From Microbacterium sp. lyk4-40-TSB-66 (GTDB taxonomy: Bacteria; Actinomycetota; Actinomycetes; Actinomycetales; Microbacteriaceae), in NCBI RefSeq assembly GCF_030209475.1, contig NZ_JARVRW010000004.1, positions 186,001-250,000 of the forward strand: a DNA stretch of 64,000 nt. Direction: 5' to 3'. A program made the position numbers and the translations under genes. Under the pieces are notes generated by a model, which was not told the origin of the DNA, did not search any database, and was given only the letters and a program-made list of their open reading frames with translations. Positions 54,910 through 63,800 of the stretch are shown here, piece by piece; position 1 is the stretch's first letter; each line of letters begins with the position of its first letter.

Positions 54910-55950
54910 ATGCCCCGCATCACATCCGTCACCGGCGCGCTCGCGCTCGCGCTCGCCGGTGCTCTCGCCCTCTCGTCCTCCTCGGGCGCCGCACCCGCAC
55001 CTTCCGGGGCGGACGCCGCTCCCGAGCGCACTCTCACGGTGTACTCGGGCCGCGACGAGGAGCTCGTCGCGCCCCTCATCGAGCAGTTCGAGGAGGCCTC
55101 CGGCATCGACGTCGAGGTGCGGTACGCCGGTTCCACCGAGCTCGCCGCGCAGATCCTCGAGGAGGGCGACCGGACGCCCGCGCAGGTCTTCCTGTCGCAG
55201 GACTCCGGGTCGCTCGGGGCGCTGGATGCCGAGGGTCTGCTCGCGACGCTTCCGGCGGACATCACCTCCACGGTGCCCGCGGAGTACACCTCGACGGACG
55301 GATCGTGGGTGGGCCTGACCGGTCGTGCCCGCGTCATCGCGTACGACAGCGAGACCTACACCGCCGACCAGATCCCGGCCGACGTGTGGGAGCTGACGAA
55401 GCCGGAATGGAACGGCAAGGTCGCCATCGCTCCCTCCAACGCGTCGTTCCAGGCCTTCGTGACCGCCCTGCGCGTCGACGAGGGTGAGGACCGGGCGCGC
55501 GAATGGGTCGAGGCGATGGTGGCCAACGGGGTGCAGCGGTACGCCAAGAACGGTGAGATCCTCGAGGCCGTCAACACCGGAGTCGTGCCCGTCGGCCTGC
55601 TCAACCACTACTACTGGGCGCGCTCCGAGCAGGACCCCACCACTCTGCGGGCGCAGCTGAAATTTGGTGAGCCCGGGTCGGTCTCGGCGCTGGTGAACGT
55701 CACGGGCGCGGGTGTGCTCGCCGGGAGTGCCGAGTCGACCGAGGCGCAGGAGTTCATCGCCTTCCTCGTCTCGACGCCCGCGCAGGAGTACTTCGCCGAG
55801 GAGACGTTCGAGTACCCCCTCGTCGACGGAGTCGCCTCGCCCGCGGGCGTCCCGCCGTTATCGGAGCTCGGCGGTGCCGACATCGACCTCGCCCAGCTGT
55901 CGTCGGTGCAGCAGACGGTCGATCTGCTCACGGCGACGGGTCTGCTCTGA
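54910..55950 (+). CDS. Iron(III) ABC transporter substrate-binding protein
   Basis: A 346-residue extracytoplasmic Fe(III)-binding protein of the FbpA/IdiA type. The signal peptide is ITSVTGALALALAGALAL, and the mature protein starts with LTVYSGRDEELVAPLIEQFE, the family motif. NHYYWAR (about residues 236-242) contains the two tyrosines that bind iron. No cysteine follows the signal peptide, so the usual lipobox anchor is missing. The ATG at 54910 follows AGGAGT. It is the first gene of an fbpABC-type operon under the iron box. Confidence 0.93.
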   Translation: MPRITSVTGALALALAGALALSSSSGAAPAPSGADAAPERTLTVYSGRDEELVAPLIEQFEEASGIDVEVRYAGSTELAAQILEEGDRTPAQVFLSQDSGSLGALDAEGLLATLPADITSTVPAEYTSTDGSWVGLTGRARVIAYDSETYTADQIPADVWELTKPEWNGKVAIAPSNASFQAFVTALRVDEGEDRAREWVEAMVANGVQRYAKNGEILEAVNTGVVPVGLLNHYYWARSEQDPTTLRAQLKFGEPGSVSALVNVTGAGVLAGSAESTEAQEFIAFLVSTPAQEYFAEETFEYPLVDGVASPAGVPPLSELGGADIDLAQLSSVQQTVDLLTATGLL

Positions 55951-56006
55951 TCCTTCCGACCAGCCCCGCGCACCGGGGTGTCCGCACTGCTCGCGCGGGC
56001 ACTCCG

Positions 56007-57512
56007 GTGCTTCTGTGCATCGCCGCCGCGGTGGCCATCGCCGCGGCGGCGCCGCTCATCCACCTGGTGGTGCGCGTGCTGACCGCCGATCCCGAGCGCC
56101 TGGCACCTGTTCTGTTCCGCCCTCGCACCCTCGAGCTGTTGTCGACGAGCGTCGTGGTCACCGTGGCCACCAGCGCCGGGGCGTTGGCTCTGGGGGTGGC
56201 GATGGCGTGGGTGCTCACGCGCGTCGCGCTGCCGTGGGGCGGCGTCTGGCGGATCGCCGCATGCCTGCCTCTGGCCGTGCCGAGTTTCGTCGCCGCATTC
56301 GGATGGATGGGGGTGTTCCCGGGCCTGTCGGGCATCGGCCCCCTCGTGGGCGTGCTGGTGCTCGCGACCGCGCCGTACGTCACGGTGCCGACGATGGCCG
56401 CATTCGTGCGTGCCGATCGGGCGGTGACGGATGCCGCGGTCTCGCTGTGTCGCCCTCCCCGGCGCGCCTTCCTCACGGTGACCCTTCCCCAAGTCCTGCC
56501 GGCGGCGCTCGCGGGCACCCTGCTCGTCGCCCTGTACGCGCTGTCGGACTTCGGCGCCCCCGCGCTGCTCCGCGTGGACACGCTGACGACCGGGATCTAC
56601 GCGCAGTTCACGGGAGGGATCGATCGCGCGCTGTCGGCGGCGCTGGCGCTCGTGCTCGCGGCCCTCGCCGTGGTGTGCGTCGTCGCCGAGGGCGCCTGCC
56701 GTCGCCGGTCCGTGCGACCTGCACCCGGCCGGACCGTTCCACCGCGGCGGCGCGCCCTCCGCCCCGCCGCCACCGCTCTGCTGATCGCGGCGCTCGCAGC
56801 GGTGGCGACCGCGTCGGTGATCGTGCCCCCGGCCGCGCTCCTCGCACGCCTCCCCTCGGCCGACCGTTACCTCTCCGGGGGAGACGACCTGGCCCGTGCC
56901 ACGATGACCACCCTGGCTCTGGGGATCTGCGCCGCACTGATCACCGTCGTCGCCGCCCTCCCCGTCTCGTGGCTGGCTGCGAGACGACCGCGACCGGTCG
57001 TCTCGGTGCTGGAGTCGATCACCTACGTCGGCCACGCCCTCCCGGGGCTCGTGGTCGCCCTTGCGCTCGTGTCGCTGACCGTGGCCATCGCCCCCGCGGC
57101 GTACCAGGGGCCCTTCGCCCTCATCGCGGCGTACGTGGTGCTGTTCGTTCCCAAGGCGGTGGGATCGGCCCGTGCTGCGGTCGCGGGGGTGCGCCTCGAG
57201 CTCGAAGACGCCGCGCGGAGCCTCGGCGACGCACCCGCCCGGGTCTTCGCCCGCGTGACGCTCCCGGGGGCGGCACCCGGCATCCTGGCCGGGGGAGTTC
57301 TCGTGATGGCCGCGGTCATGAAGGAGCTCCCGGCCACCCTGCTGCTCCGCCCCATCGGCGTCGACACCCTGGCGACCGAGCTCTGGCGGGCCACGAGCGT
57401 GGGGGCGTTCGGCGCGGCGGCGCTCCCCGCGCTGCTGCTCATCGCGGTGGGACTCATACCGGCGCTCGCCGTGGCTCGCGGCATCCGTTCGATCGGGGAG
57501 GACCGACGATGA
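56007..57512 (+). CDS. Iron(III) ABC transporter permease
   Basis: A 501-residue double-length permease (two fused BPD-transport domains) with about 12 hydrophobic segments. The EAA-type cytoplasmic loops appear as DAAVSLCRPPRRAFLTVTLP (about residues 140-159) and LEDAARSLGDAPARVFARVT (about 395-414). The GTG at 56007 is the only standard start in frame, but it begins inside the first membrane helix; upstream in-frame residues (RTARAGTP) have the positive charges expected, so the true start may be a rare codon nearer 55947 (CTG overlapping the previous stop, CTGA). The stop overlaps the ATPase ATG by 4 bases. Confidence 0.85.
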   Translation: MLLCIAAAVAIAAAAPLIHLVVRVLTADPERLAPVLFRPRTLELLSTSVVVTVATSAGALALGVAMAWVLTRVALPWGGVWRIAACLPLAVPSFVAAFGWMGVFPGLSGIGPLVGVLVLATAPYVTVPTMAAFVRADRAVTDAAVSLCRPPRRAFLTVTLPQVLPAALAGTLLVALYALSDFGAPALLRVDTLTTGIYAQFTGGIDRALSAALALVLAALAVVCVVAEGACRRRSVRPAPGRTVPPRRRALRPAATALLIAALAAVATASVIVPPAALLARLPSADRYLSGGDDLARATMTTLALGICAALITVVAALPVSWLAARRPRPVVSVLESITYVGHALPGLVVALALVSLTVAIAPAAYQGPFALIAAYVVLFVPKAVGSARAAVAGVRLELEDAARSLGDAPARVFARVTLPGAAPGILAGGVLVMAAVMKELPATLLLRPIGVDTLATELWRATSVGAFGAAALPALLLIAVGLIPALAVARGIRSIGEDRR

Positions 57513-58474
57513 CGCTCGACCTGCAGTCCGTGTCCGGGGGATACGGTTCGGACCTCGTCGTACGCGGGGTCGACCTGCACGTGGGACAGGGTGAGATCGT
57601 CTCGGTTCTCGGCCCGTCGGGGAGCGGAAAGACGACACTGCTCCGGCTGATCGCGGGCCTGCACCCCATCGCGTCGGGTCGCGTCGTCTCGGGTGGTCGC
57701 GACCTGACCGACGTACCGGCTCACCGTCGACGCGTCGGGTTGGTCGCCCAGGAGGGGGCGCTGTTCCCCGGGCTCAGCGTCGCGGCGAACGTCGCGTACG
57801 GCCTCCGCGGCGTGCGTTCCCGGCGGGCGGCGGATCACCCCGTCGTGCGCCGGCTGCTCGAACTCGTGCATCTGGGCGACCTCGCGCATCGGATGCCGTA
57901 CGAGCTGTCGGGCGGTCAGCGTCAGCGCGTGGCGGTGGCCCGCGCGCTCGCGCCGCAGCCGACGGTGGTGCTGCTGGACGAACCGTTCAACGCCCTGGAT
58001 GCCGGCCTCCGCGCGGGCGTCCGCAAGGGGGTCCTGGCTCTGCTGCGCGACGCGGGCGTCGCGGGACTGTTGATCACGCACGACCGTGCGGAGGCCTTCG
58101 CCTCCGGCGACCGCGTCGCCGTCTTCGACGACGGCCGGGTGGCGCAGGTGGACACCCCCTCCGGTCTCTATCGCGCCCCGTTCACTTCCCGGGTCGCCGC
58201 GCTGACGGGTGATGTCGTCGCGGTGCCGTCGGCGCTGGGCGGACGCACCGGCGAGCGGGCGCGTCCGGAACAGCTGATCCTCGATCCCGCGGCGGGTGTG
58301 CGAGCCCGTGTCACGGCCGTGCGCGACGAGGGGGCGCGAGCCGTGATCTCCGTCGCCTTCGCCGACGGTGGATCCGCGGTCGTCGACGTGCCGGGCCACG
58401 CGCCGGTGCCCGATGTCGGCATGGAGGTCGGGGTCGCGCTACGGGGGAGCACCCTCCGAACGCCGGTCGGCTGA
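57509..58474 (+). CDS. Iron(III) ABC transporter ATP-binding protein
   Basis: A 321-residue ABC ATPase of the FbpC type. Walker A is GPSGSGKTT (about residues 35-43), the signature LSGGQRQRVAVARAL (about 133-147), and Walker B VVLLDEPFNALD (about 153-164). The tail from about 235 is an OB-like regulatory domain, shorter than in CysA/FbpC of proteobacteria. It overlaps the permease by 4 bases (ATGA) and powers import of iron from the binding protein. Confidence 0.93.
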   Translation: MTLDLQSVSGGYGSDLVVRGVDLHVGQGEIVSVLGPSGSGKTTLLRLIAGLHPIASGRVVSGGRDLTDVPAHRRRVGLVAQEGALFPGLSVAANVAYGLRGVRSRRAADHPVVRRLLELVHLGDLAHRMPYELSGGQRQRVAVARALAPQPTVVLLDEPFNALDAGLRAGVRKGVLALLRDAGVAGLLITHDRAEAFASGDRVAVFDDGRVAQVDTPSGLYRAPFTSRVAALTGDVVAVPSALGGRTGERARPEQLILDPAAGVRARVTAVRDEGARAVISVAFADGGSAVVDVPGHAPVPDVGMEVGVALRGSTLRTPVG

Positions 58475-58547
58475 TCCGTCGCGCGCAGTCTCGGGTCGCC
58501 GACACCGTCGGCCCATCCCGGGGTCGCGACGGGGCGACAATGGACTC

Positions 58548-58757
58548 ATGGGACTCTTCGTACAGCGACCGGAGGAACCGAGTGAGTGGGCGGGCCTGCC
58601 GGGTGAGCCTGCGCGGCCGCAGACGAAAGCCGAGCTGCTGCCCGACGACGATCGTCCGGTCGCGTCACCGACCGGTCTGCTCGGGCTCTCCGAAGACTCG
58701 ACGACCTCGATCGCGATTCCGCTGGGCGACTCCGCGGGGGCGTCCAGCGGCGACTGA
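58548..58757 (+). CDS. Hypothetical 69-residue acidic protein
   Basis: Short, acidic and Pro/Ser-rich (EEPSEWAGLPGEPARPQTKAE; GLLGLSEDSTTSIAIPLGDS, each quoted by position), with no predicted membrane segment. Family unknown; similar small proteins are common in this group of bacteria (general impression only). GACAATGG at 58536 may be a -10. It is independent of the iron operon. Confidence 0.55.
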   Translation: MGLFVQRPEEPSEWAGLPGEPARPQTKAELLPDDDRPVASPTGLLGLSEDSTTSIAIPLGDSAGASSGD

Positions 58758-58835
58758 GCACGGGGGAGCGGACGACACGGCTCCACCTCCGCGCGGTCGA
58801 CACGCGCCGGGATAGCATCCCGGAAGGAGGTCCTC

Positions 58836-59255
58836 GTGAAGCGCATCAGCATCGTCGTCCTGGCCGCGGCCCTGCCGCTGCTGATCGCCGGCTGCACGCC
58901 GACGGCACCCGAGGACGCATCGACGTCCGATCCCGCGGCGTCGATCGCTCCGTCGCCCTCCGGGATGGACCAGATGCTGCCGCCGACCACCGTCGCACCC
59001 GCCGATCTCGAGGGAACCGACGTCCGCGTGATCCGGGGCACATCGCTCGTGCTCGCCGTCCCCGAGGGCACCGAGGCGGAGTGGAGCGGGACCACCGCCG
59101 ATGTCGCCGTCGCGGAGTTCTCCGCCGGGGGGCCGTCGGAGGGTGCCGTCTTCCGCCCCGGCTTCATCGTGCGCGAGGTGGGGAGTACCGCGGCCACCGT
59201 CACGGGTCCCGACGGCGCCACGGTCTCGTTCACGATCACGGTCTCCGAGTACTGA
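58836..59255 (+). CDS. Small lipoprotein
   Basis: A 139-residue lipoprotein. The signal peptide KRISIVVLAAALPLLIAGC has its lipobox cysteine at residue 20, followed by a Ser/Thr/Pro tether and a beta-rich domain of about 80 residues (GTSLVLAVPEGTEAEWSG; GATVSFTITVSEY). A strong GGAAGGAGGT site lies six bases before the GTG at 58836. Function unknown. It is followed by 332 bases without a gene. Confidence 0.75.
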   Translation: MKRISIVVLAAALPLLIAGCTPTAPEDASTSDPAASIAPSPSGMDQMLPPTTVAPADLEGTDVRVIRGTSLVLAVPEGTEAEWSGTTADVAVAEFSAGGPSEGAVFRPGFIVREVGSTAATVTGPDGATVSFTITVSEY

Positions 59256-59587
59256 TCGCCGCCGCGGCGTCCCGAAGGACGGCGCGGTCATCCCTCGGGG
59301 CGGTGAGGTGATGACTTTCACTGCGCGCGTCCTTGGCGTGCGTTGCCGTCGGCGGGAATGCGGACTCGATTCGCGGATGCCGGGTCCTCCGCCGGCGTAC
59401 ACGGCGTCGGTGCACCCGGTGACCCGCCGAACGCTGAGGTGGCCGCCGCGGTCGCGTCGTCGGACGGTCGACCGCGCCGCTTGAGCGAAGCGAGGAGCGC
59501 CTTTCGGCAGCCGTACACGATCTTCGAGAAACTGTTGCTCTGTGTGGTTTCGTGTTGTATCGTGTGGGAATCTTCGAAGGGGATCCC
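59256..59587. other. Non-coding upstream region of the fructose operon
   Basis: No gene is seen. Near its end, three TGTGT/CGTGT half-sites start at 59541, 59551 and 59561, exactly one DNA turn apart, flanked by TCTTCGA at 59521 and 59571. This is a likely binding site for the DeoR-type regulator encoded next. Confidence 0.5.
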
Positions 59588-60370
59588 GTGTACGCAATGG
59601 AGCGCCAGCAGCTCATCGAGCGCGAACTGCGAGACGTCGGACGCGTCAGCGTCGTCGACCTCGCCCGTCGCTTCGACGTCACGACCGAGACCGTTCGTCG
59701 CGACCTCGACCGCCTCGAGGGGACCGGCTCGTTGCGCCGCGTCCACGGCGGTGCGGTGAGCACCGATCGGGCGAGCACCGCCGAGTCCACCCTCACCGAG
59801 CGTCGCGACCGTCAGGGCGAAGCCAAGCGCGCGATCGCCGCCGAAGCCGCGAGCCTGCTCGGCTCGTCTTTCCGCGGCTCGATCTTCGTCGACGGCGGCA
59901 CCACTCCCGCCGCCGTGGCGGCCATGCTCCCCGAGACACTCGGGACGGGCGGTGGCGTCGAGGTCGTGACGCACTCCCTCGAGGCGGCTCACCTGCTGGC
60001 GGGGGAGGAGCAGTTCTCGCTCACCACCATCGGCGGGCGCGTGCGCGGCGTCACCGCGGCCGCGGTCGGTGCGCACACCGTTCGCGCGATCTCTCAGCTG
60101 CGCCCCGACATCGCCTTCGTCGGAACCAACGGACTCAGTGCCGGCTTCGGCCTCAGCACGCCCGACCCGGAGGAGGCGGCCGTGAAGGCCGCGATCATCC
60201 AGTCGGCACGTCGCGTCGTGCTCGTCGCCGACGCGGCCAAATTCGGAGAGGAACTGCTCGTGCGCTTCGCCCGACTCGACGAGATAGACGTGCTCGTCAC
60301 CGACGCGGCCCCGCCCGCACCGCTCGCGGAGGCCCTCGCCGACGCCGACGTCGAGGTGCGTGTCGCATGA
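59588..60370 (+). CDS. DeoR family transcriptional regulator (FruR-like)
   Basis: A 260-residue repressor. The N-terminal HTH is VSVVDLARRFDVTTETVRRDL (recognition helix about residues 32-42), and the C-terminal sugar-phosphate-sensing domain runs from about 75 with DGGTTPAAVAAMLP and FVGTNGLSAGFGLSTPD, the DeoR effector fold. It is the first gene of a fructose PTS operon and probably responds to fructose 1-phosphate. The GTG at 59588 has GAAGGGG five bases upstream; ATG at 59597 is an alternative. It overlaps fruK by 4 bases. Confidence 0.9.
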   Translation: MYAMERQQLIERELRDVGRVSVVDLARRFDVTTETVRRDLDRLEGTGSLRRVHGGAVSTDRASTAESTLTERRDRQGEAKRAIAAEAASLLGSSFRGSIFVDGGTTPAAVAAMLPETLGTGGGVEVVTHSLEAAHLLAGEEQFSLTTIGGRVRGVTAAAVGAHTVRAISQLRPDIAFVGTNGLSAGFGLSTPDPEEAAVKAAIIQSARRVVLVADAAKFGEELLVRFARLDEIDVLVTDAAPPAPLAEALADADVEVRVA

Positions 60371-61332
60371 TCGTCACCGTCACCGCCAACCCGTCGGCCG
60401 ATCGCGCCGTCGTGCTCTCCGACGCCCTCGCCCCCGGCGAGGTGCAGCGCGCCCTGTCGTCTCGCGAGGACGCGGGCGGCAAGGGAGTCAACGTCGCCCG
60501 TGTCGTGTCCGCCGCGGGCGCTCCGGCGCGTGCCGTCGTACCCGTGAACGCGCACGATCCGTACCGGATGCTGCTGGAAGACACCGGCATCGCCCTCGAG
60601 ACCGTCGAGGTCGCCGGCCGTGCGCGCGCCAACCTCACCATCACCGATCCGACGGGTGAAACCACCAAGCTGAATCTGCCCGGCGCCGAGCTGACGGCCG
60701 TCGAGGCCGAAGCGCTCGTCGCCGGAGTGGTGGCCGCCGCCGAGGGAGCCACCTGGCTCGTGCTCGCCGGTTCGCTGCCTCCCGGGGTTCCGGCGACGTT
60801 CTACGCCGATCTCGTCGGCGCGGTCCGCGCGCGCTGGGGGGCCGATGCGCCCCGTATCGCTGTCGATGCGTCGGGCGCCGCCCTCGCCGCGGTCGTCGAG
60901 ACCGCTCGTCCCGACCTCATCAAGCCCAACCACGAAGAACTCGCCGAACTCGTGGGCGAGGATGCCGCGTCCGACACCGACGTGCTCGCCGAAGCCGCTC
61001 GGCGCGCCCGTGCCCTGGTGCCGGGCCGTGTGGCATCCGCTCTCGTCACCCTCGGAGCCGACGGCGCCCTGTTGTTCACGGCCGACGGCGACTGGCGCGG
61101 ACGCGCCCCACGGATCCAGGTCGCCAGCACCGTCGGCGCGGGCGACAGCTCGCTCGCCGGCTACCTACTGGCCGACCTCGAGGGGGCCACGGCCCCCGAC
61201 CGCCTCGCGCGCAGCATCGCCTACGGCGCCGCTGCCGCGACCCTGCCGGGGACGCAGGCCCCGACACCCGACGACCTGCCTACGGCACCCATCGTCGTCA
61301 CCGACTTCGCCACCCCCATCGCTACATCCTGA
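60367..61332 (+). CDS. fruK: 1-phosphofructokinase
   Basis: A 321-residue PfkB-family sugar kinase that phosphorylates fructose 1-phosphate to fructose 1,6-bisphosphate. N-terminal VTVTANPSADRAVVLSD, the GGKGVNVARVV substrate motif (about residues 39-49), and GAGDSSLAGY with catalytic Asp260 are intact. It overlaps the regulator by 4 bases and is followed by the fructose permease. The pathway uses the product of the PTS transporter next to it. Confidence 0.95.
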   Translation: MIVTVTANPSADRAVVLSDALAPGEVQRALSSREDAGGKGVNVARVVSAAGAPARAVVPVNAHDPYRMLLEDTGIALETVEVAGRARANLTITDPTGETTKLNLPGAELTAVEAEALVAGVVAAAEGATWLVLAGSLPPGVPATFYADLVGAVRARWGADAPRIAVDASGAALAAVVETARPDLIKPNHEELAELVGEDAASDTDVLAEAARRARALVPGRVASALVTLGADGALLFTADGDWRGRAPRIQVASTVGAGDSSLAGYLLADLEGATAPDRLARSIAYGAAAATLPGTQAPTPDDLPTAPIVVTDFATPIATS

Positions 61333-61351
61333 CCACGGAGGTCATCGACAC

Positions 61352-63409
61352 ATGTCCGACATCATCACGCCGGAGCTCGTCTCACTCGACGCGCCCCTGG
61401 GCACCGACAAGCAGTCGGTGATCCGTGCCCTCGCCGAGCGCGTCGTCGCGCAGGGCCGCGCGACGAGCGCACAAGAACTGTTCGACGACGCCTGGGCCCG
61501 CGAGCAGAAAGACGAGACCGGCCTGCCCGGCGGCATCGGCATCCCCCACGCGCGCAGCGCCTCGGTCACCGAGCCCACCCTCGCCTTCGCGCGCCTGACC
61601 CCGGGCGTCGACTTCGGCGCTCCGGACGGACCCGCCGACATCGTGTTCCTCATCGCGGCCCCCTCGGGTGCCGACGAGGCCCACCTGTCGGTCCTGTCGC
61701 AGCTCGCGCGCAGCCTCATGAAGAACGACTTCATGTCGGGCCTACGTGCCGCGCAGGCGCCCGAAGACGCGGTGCGCATCATCACGGATGCCGTCACTCC
61801 GGCGTCCGAGTCCGCCCCGGCTGCCGCCGCCCCCGCGGCTGCTGCCGCCGCCGCGCCCGCCGCCACCCGCGCCGACGCGCGCACCGCCACCAAGACGAAG
61901 AAGATCGTCGCCGTCACGGCCTGCGCCACCGGCATCGCCCACACCTTCATGGCCGCCGACGCGCTCACCGCCGCCGGTGCCGAAGCCGACGGCGTCGAGC
62001 TGATCGTGGAGCCCCAGGGCTCGAGCGGCTACAAGGCCCTTCCCCAGAGCGTCATCGATGACGCCGACGCCGTCATCTTCGCGGTCGACGTCGACGTGCG
62101 CGAACCGCAGCGCTTCGCCGGCAAGCCGGTCGTCCGCTCCGGCGTCAAGCGCGGCATCGAGCAGCCGAAGCAGCTCATCGCCGAGGCCCTCGCGGCCAGC
62201 GAGAACCCGAACGCCGCGCGCGTTCCGGGCAGCGGCGCCGCGGCATCCGCGTCCGACGTGCCGGTCGCCCAGCAGTCGGTGGGTCGCCGCATCCAGCGTT
62301 GGCTGCTGACCGGTGTCAGCTACATGATCCCGTTCGTTGCCGGTGGCGGCCTCCTCATCGCCCTCGGGTTCCTCCTCGCCGGTTACCAGGTGACCGCCGA
62401 CGCGGCCAATGTGATCATCCAGAACTCCCTCTGGGATCTGCCGGAGGGTGGGCTCGGGCAGTACCTCGGCTCGGTCGCGTTCATGATCGGTGCGACGTCG
62501 ATGGGCTTCCTCGTCGCCGTTCTCGCGGGCTTCATCGCCTACGCGATCGCCGACCGCCCCGGCATCGCGCCCGGTTTCGTCGCCGGTGCCGTCGCCGTGC
62601 TCATGAACGCCGGCTTCATCGGCGGCATCATCGGCGGTCTGCTCGCCGGATTCATCGCCTGGTGGCTCGGTCGCTTCAACGCTCCCCGCTGGCTCCGTGG
62701 CCTCATGCCGGTCGTCATCGTTCCCTTCCTCGGCTCGATCTTCGCTTCCGGCCTGATGATCCTGTTCCTCGGTCGACCCATCGCCGCCCTGATGACGGTT
62801 CTCACCGACGGCTTGACCTCGCTCGCCGCCAGCGGCGCCGGCGCCGTCCTGCTCGGAGTGATCCTGGGCCTCATGATGTGCTTCGACCTCGGTGGCCCCG
62901 TCAACAAGGTCGCCTACGTCTTCGCCACGACCGGTCTGGCCGCCGCGACGACGACCAACACCGCGCCGTACCTGATCATGGCCGCGGTCATGGCCGCCGG
63001 TATGGTGCCCCCGCTCGCGATGGCCCTCGCCTCCACGGTCCTCTCGCGCGGTCGGTTCACCCCGGTCGAGCGTGAGAACGGTGCGGCCGCCTGGCTGCTG
63101 GGTGCCTCGTTCATCTCCGAGGGTGCGATCCCGTTCGCCGCGGCCGACCCGCTGCGCGTCATCCCCGCCTCGATGGTGGGCGGTGCGATCACCGGTGGAT
63201 TGAGCATGCTGATCGGCGTGCAGTCCTACGCACCTCACGGCGGCATCTTCGTGCTGTTCGCCATCAACCCGGTGTGGGGTTTCCCGCTGGCGATCATTGT
63301 GGGTACGGTCGTGACGGCGCTCATCGTCGTCGCCCTCAAGGGCATCGGTCGCACGCCGAAGGACGCCGCCGTCGCCGAGACCGCTCCCGCGGCCACGGTC
63401 GCAGCCTAA
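61352..63409 (+). CDS. fruA: Fructose-specific PTS enzyme IIABC
   Basis: A 685-residue three-domain transporter that imports and phosphorylates fructose at C1. The IIA domain (1-150) has the phospho-His66 in GIGIPHARS; an Ala-rich linker follows (about 155-180); IIB has phospho-Cys191 in TACATGIAHT; IIC (about 310-660) has the membrane helices and family motifs (VAGGGLLIALGF; GGPVNKVAYVF; SFISEGAIPF). Domain order IIA-IIB-IIC matches actinobacterial FruA. ATG at 61352, with GGAGG upstream. It receives phosphate from the HPr encoded next. Confidence 0.97.
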   Translation: MSDIITPELVSLDAPLGTDKQSVIRALAERVVAQGRATSAQELFDDAWAREQKDETGLPGGIGIPHARSASVTEPTLAFARLTPGVDFGAPDGPADIVFLIAAPSGADEAHLSVLSQLARSLMKNDFMSGLRAAQAPEDAVRIITDAVTPASESAPAAAAPAAAAAAAPAATRADARTATKTKKIVAVTACATGIAHTFMAADALTAAGAEADGVELIVEPQGSSGYKALPQSVIDDADAVIFAVDVDVREPQRFAGKPVVRSGVKRGIEQPKQLIAEALAASENPNAARVPGSGAAASASDVPVAQQSVGRRIQRWLLTGVSYMIPFVAGGGLLIALGFLLAGYQVTADAANVIIQNSLWDLPEGGLGQYLGSVAFMIGATSMGFLVAVLAGFIAYAIADRPGIAPGFVAGAVAVLMNAGFIGGIIGGLLAGFIAWWLGRFNAPRWLRGLMPVVIVPFLGSIFASGLMILFLGRPIAALMTVLTDGLTSLAASGAGAVLLGVILGLMMCFDLGGPVNKVAYVFATTGLAAATTTNTAPYLIMAAVMAAGMVPPLAMALASTVLSRGRFTPVERENGAAAWLLGASFISEGAIPFAAADPLRVIPASMVGGAITGGLSMLIGVQSYAPHGGIFVLFAINPVWGFPLAIIVGTVVTALIVVALKGIGRTPKDAAVAETAPAATVAA

Positions 63410-63437
63410 GACCCCCGTCGAATCGAGAGGATTCACC

Positions 63438-63707
63438 ATGGCAGAACGTCAGGCCACCATCGCCAGCAGCTCGGGACTCCACGCCCGCCCCGCGAAGCTC
63501 TTCGTGCAGGCCGTGCAGGAGAAGAAGATCCCCGTCACGATCTCGGCCGACGGCGGTGCCGACCTCAACGCCGGCAGCATCCTGTCGCTCATGGGTCTCG
63601 GCGCCGGCCACGGCACGGTCGTGACGCTCAAGGCCGAGGGTGAGGGTGCCGAGCAGGCGCTCGACGAGCTCGTCGCCCTTCTCGAGACCGACCTCGACGC
63701 GCAGTAA
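63438..63707 (+). CDS. ptsH: Phosphocarrier protein HPr
   Basis: An 89-residue HPr, the general PTS phosphocarrier. The active His15 is in SGLHARPA, and Ser47 in NAGSILSLMGL is the position phosphorylated by HPr kinase in firmicutes (actinobacteria usually lack that kinase). Being in the fructose operon, it probably serves both FruA and other PTS systems. A perfect terminator follows. Confidence 0.97.
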   Translation: MAERQATIASSSGLHARPAKLFVQAVQEKKIPVTISADGGADLNAGSILSLMGLGAGHGTVVTLKAEGEGAEQALDELVALLETDLDAQ

Positions 63708-63722
63708 GCACGTCGTCCGAGA

Positions 63723-63770
63723 ACACCGGATGCCACGGGCCCCAGGGCTCGTGGCATCCGGTGTTTCTGC
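63723..63770 (+). terminator. Terminator after ptsH, built from an inverted GGATGCC pair
   Basis: ACACCGGATGCCACG (63723-63737) pairs perfectly over 15 bp with CGTGGCATCCGGTGT (63750-63764), followed by TTCTGC. The stem contains GGATGCC and GGCATCC. Confidence 0.9.
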
Positions 63771-63800
63771 GTGGGCGTGTGACGGTGTGCGTGCCCCGGA

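Noticed and set aside
55611..57638. A 675-codon minus-strand frame across the iron permease
   Set aside because: High GC keeps antisense frames open. The plus strand has an obvious permease with membrane helices and loop motifs, whereas this product is charged low-complexity sequence.
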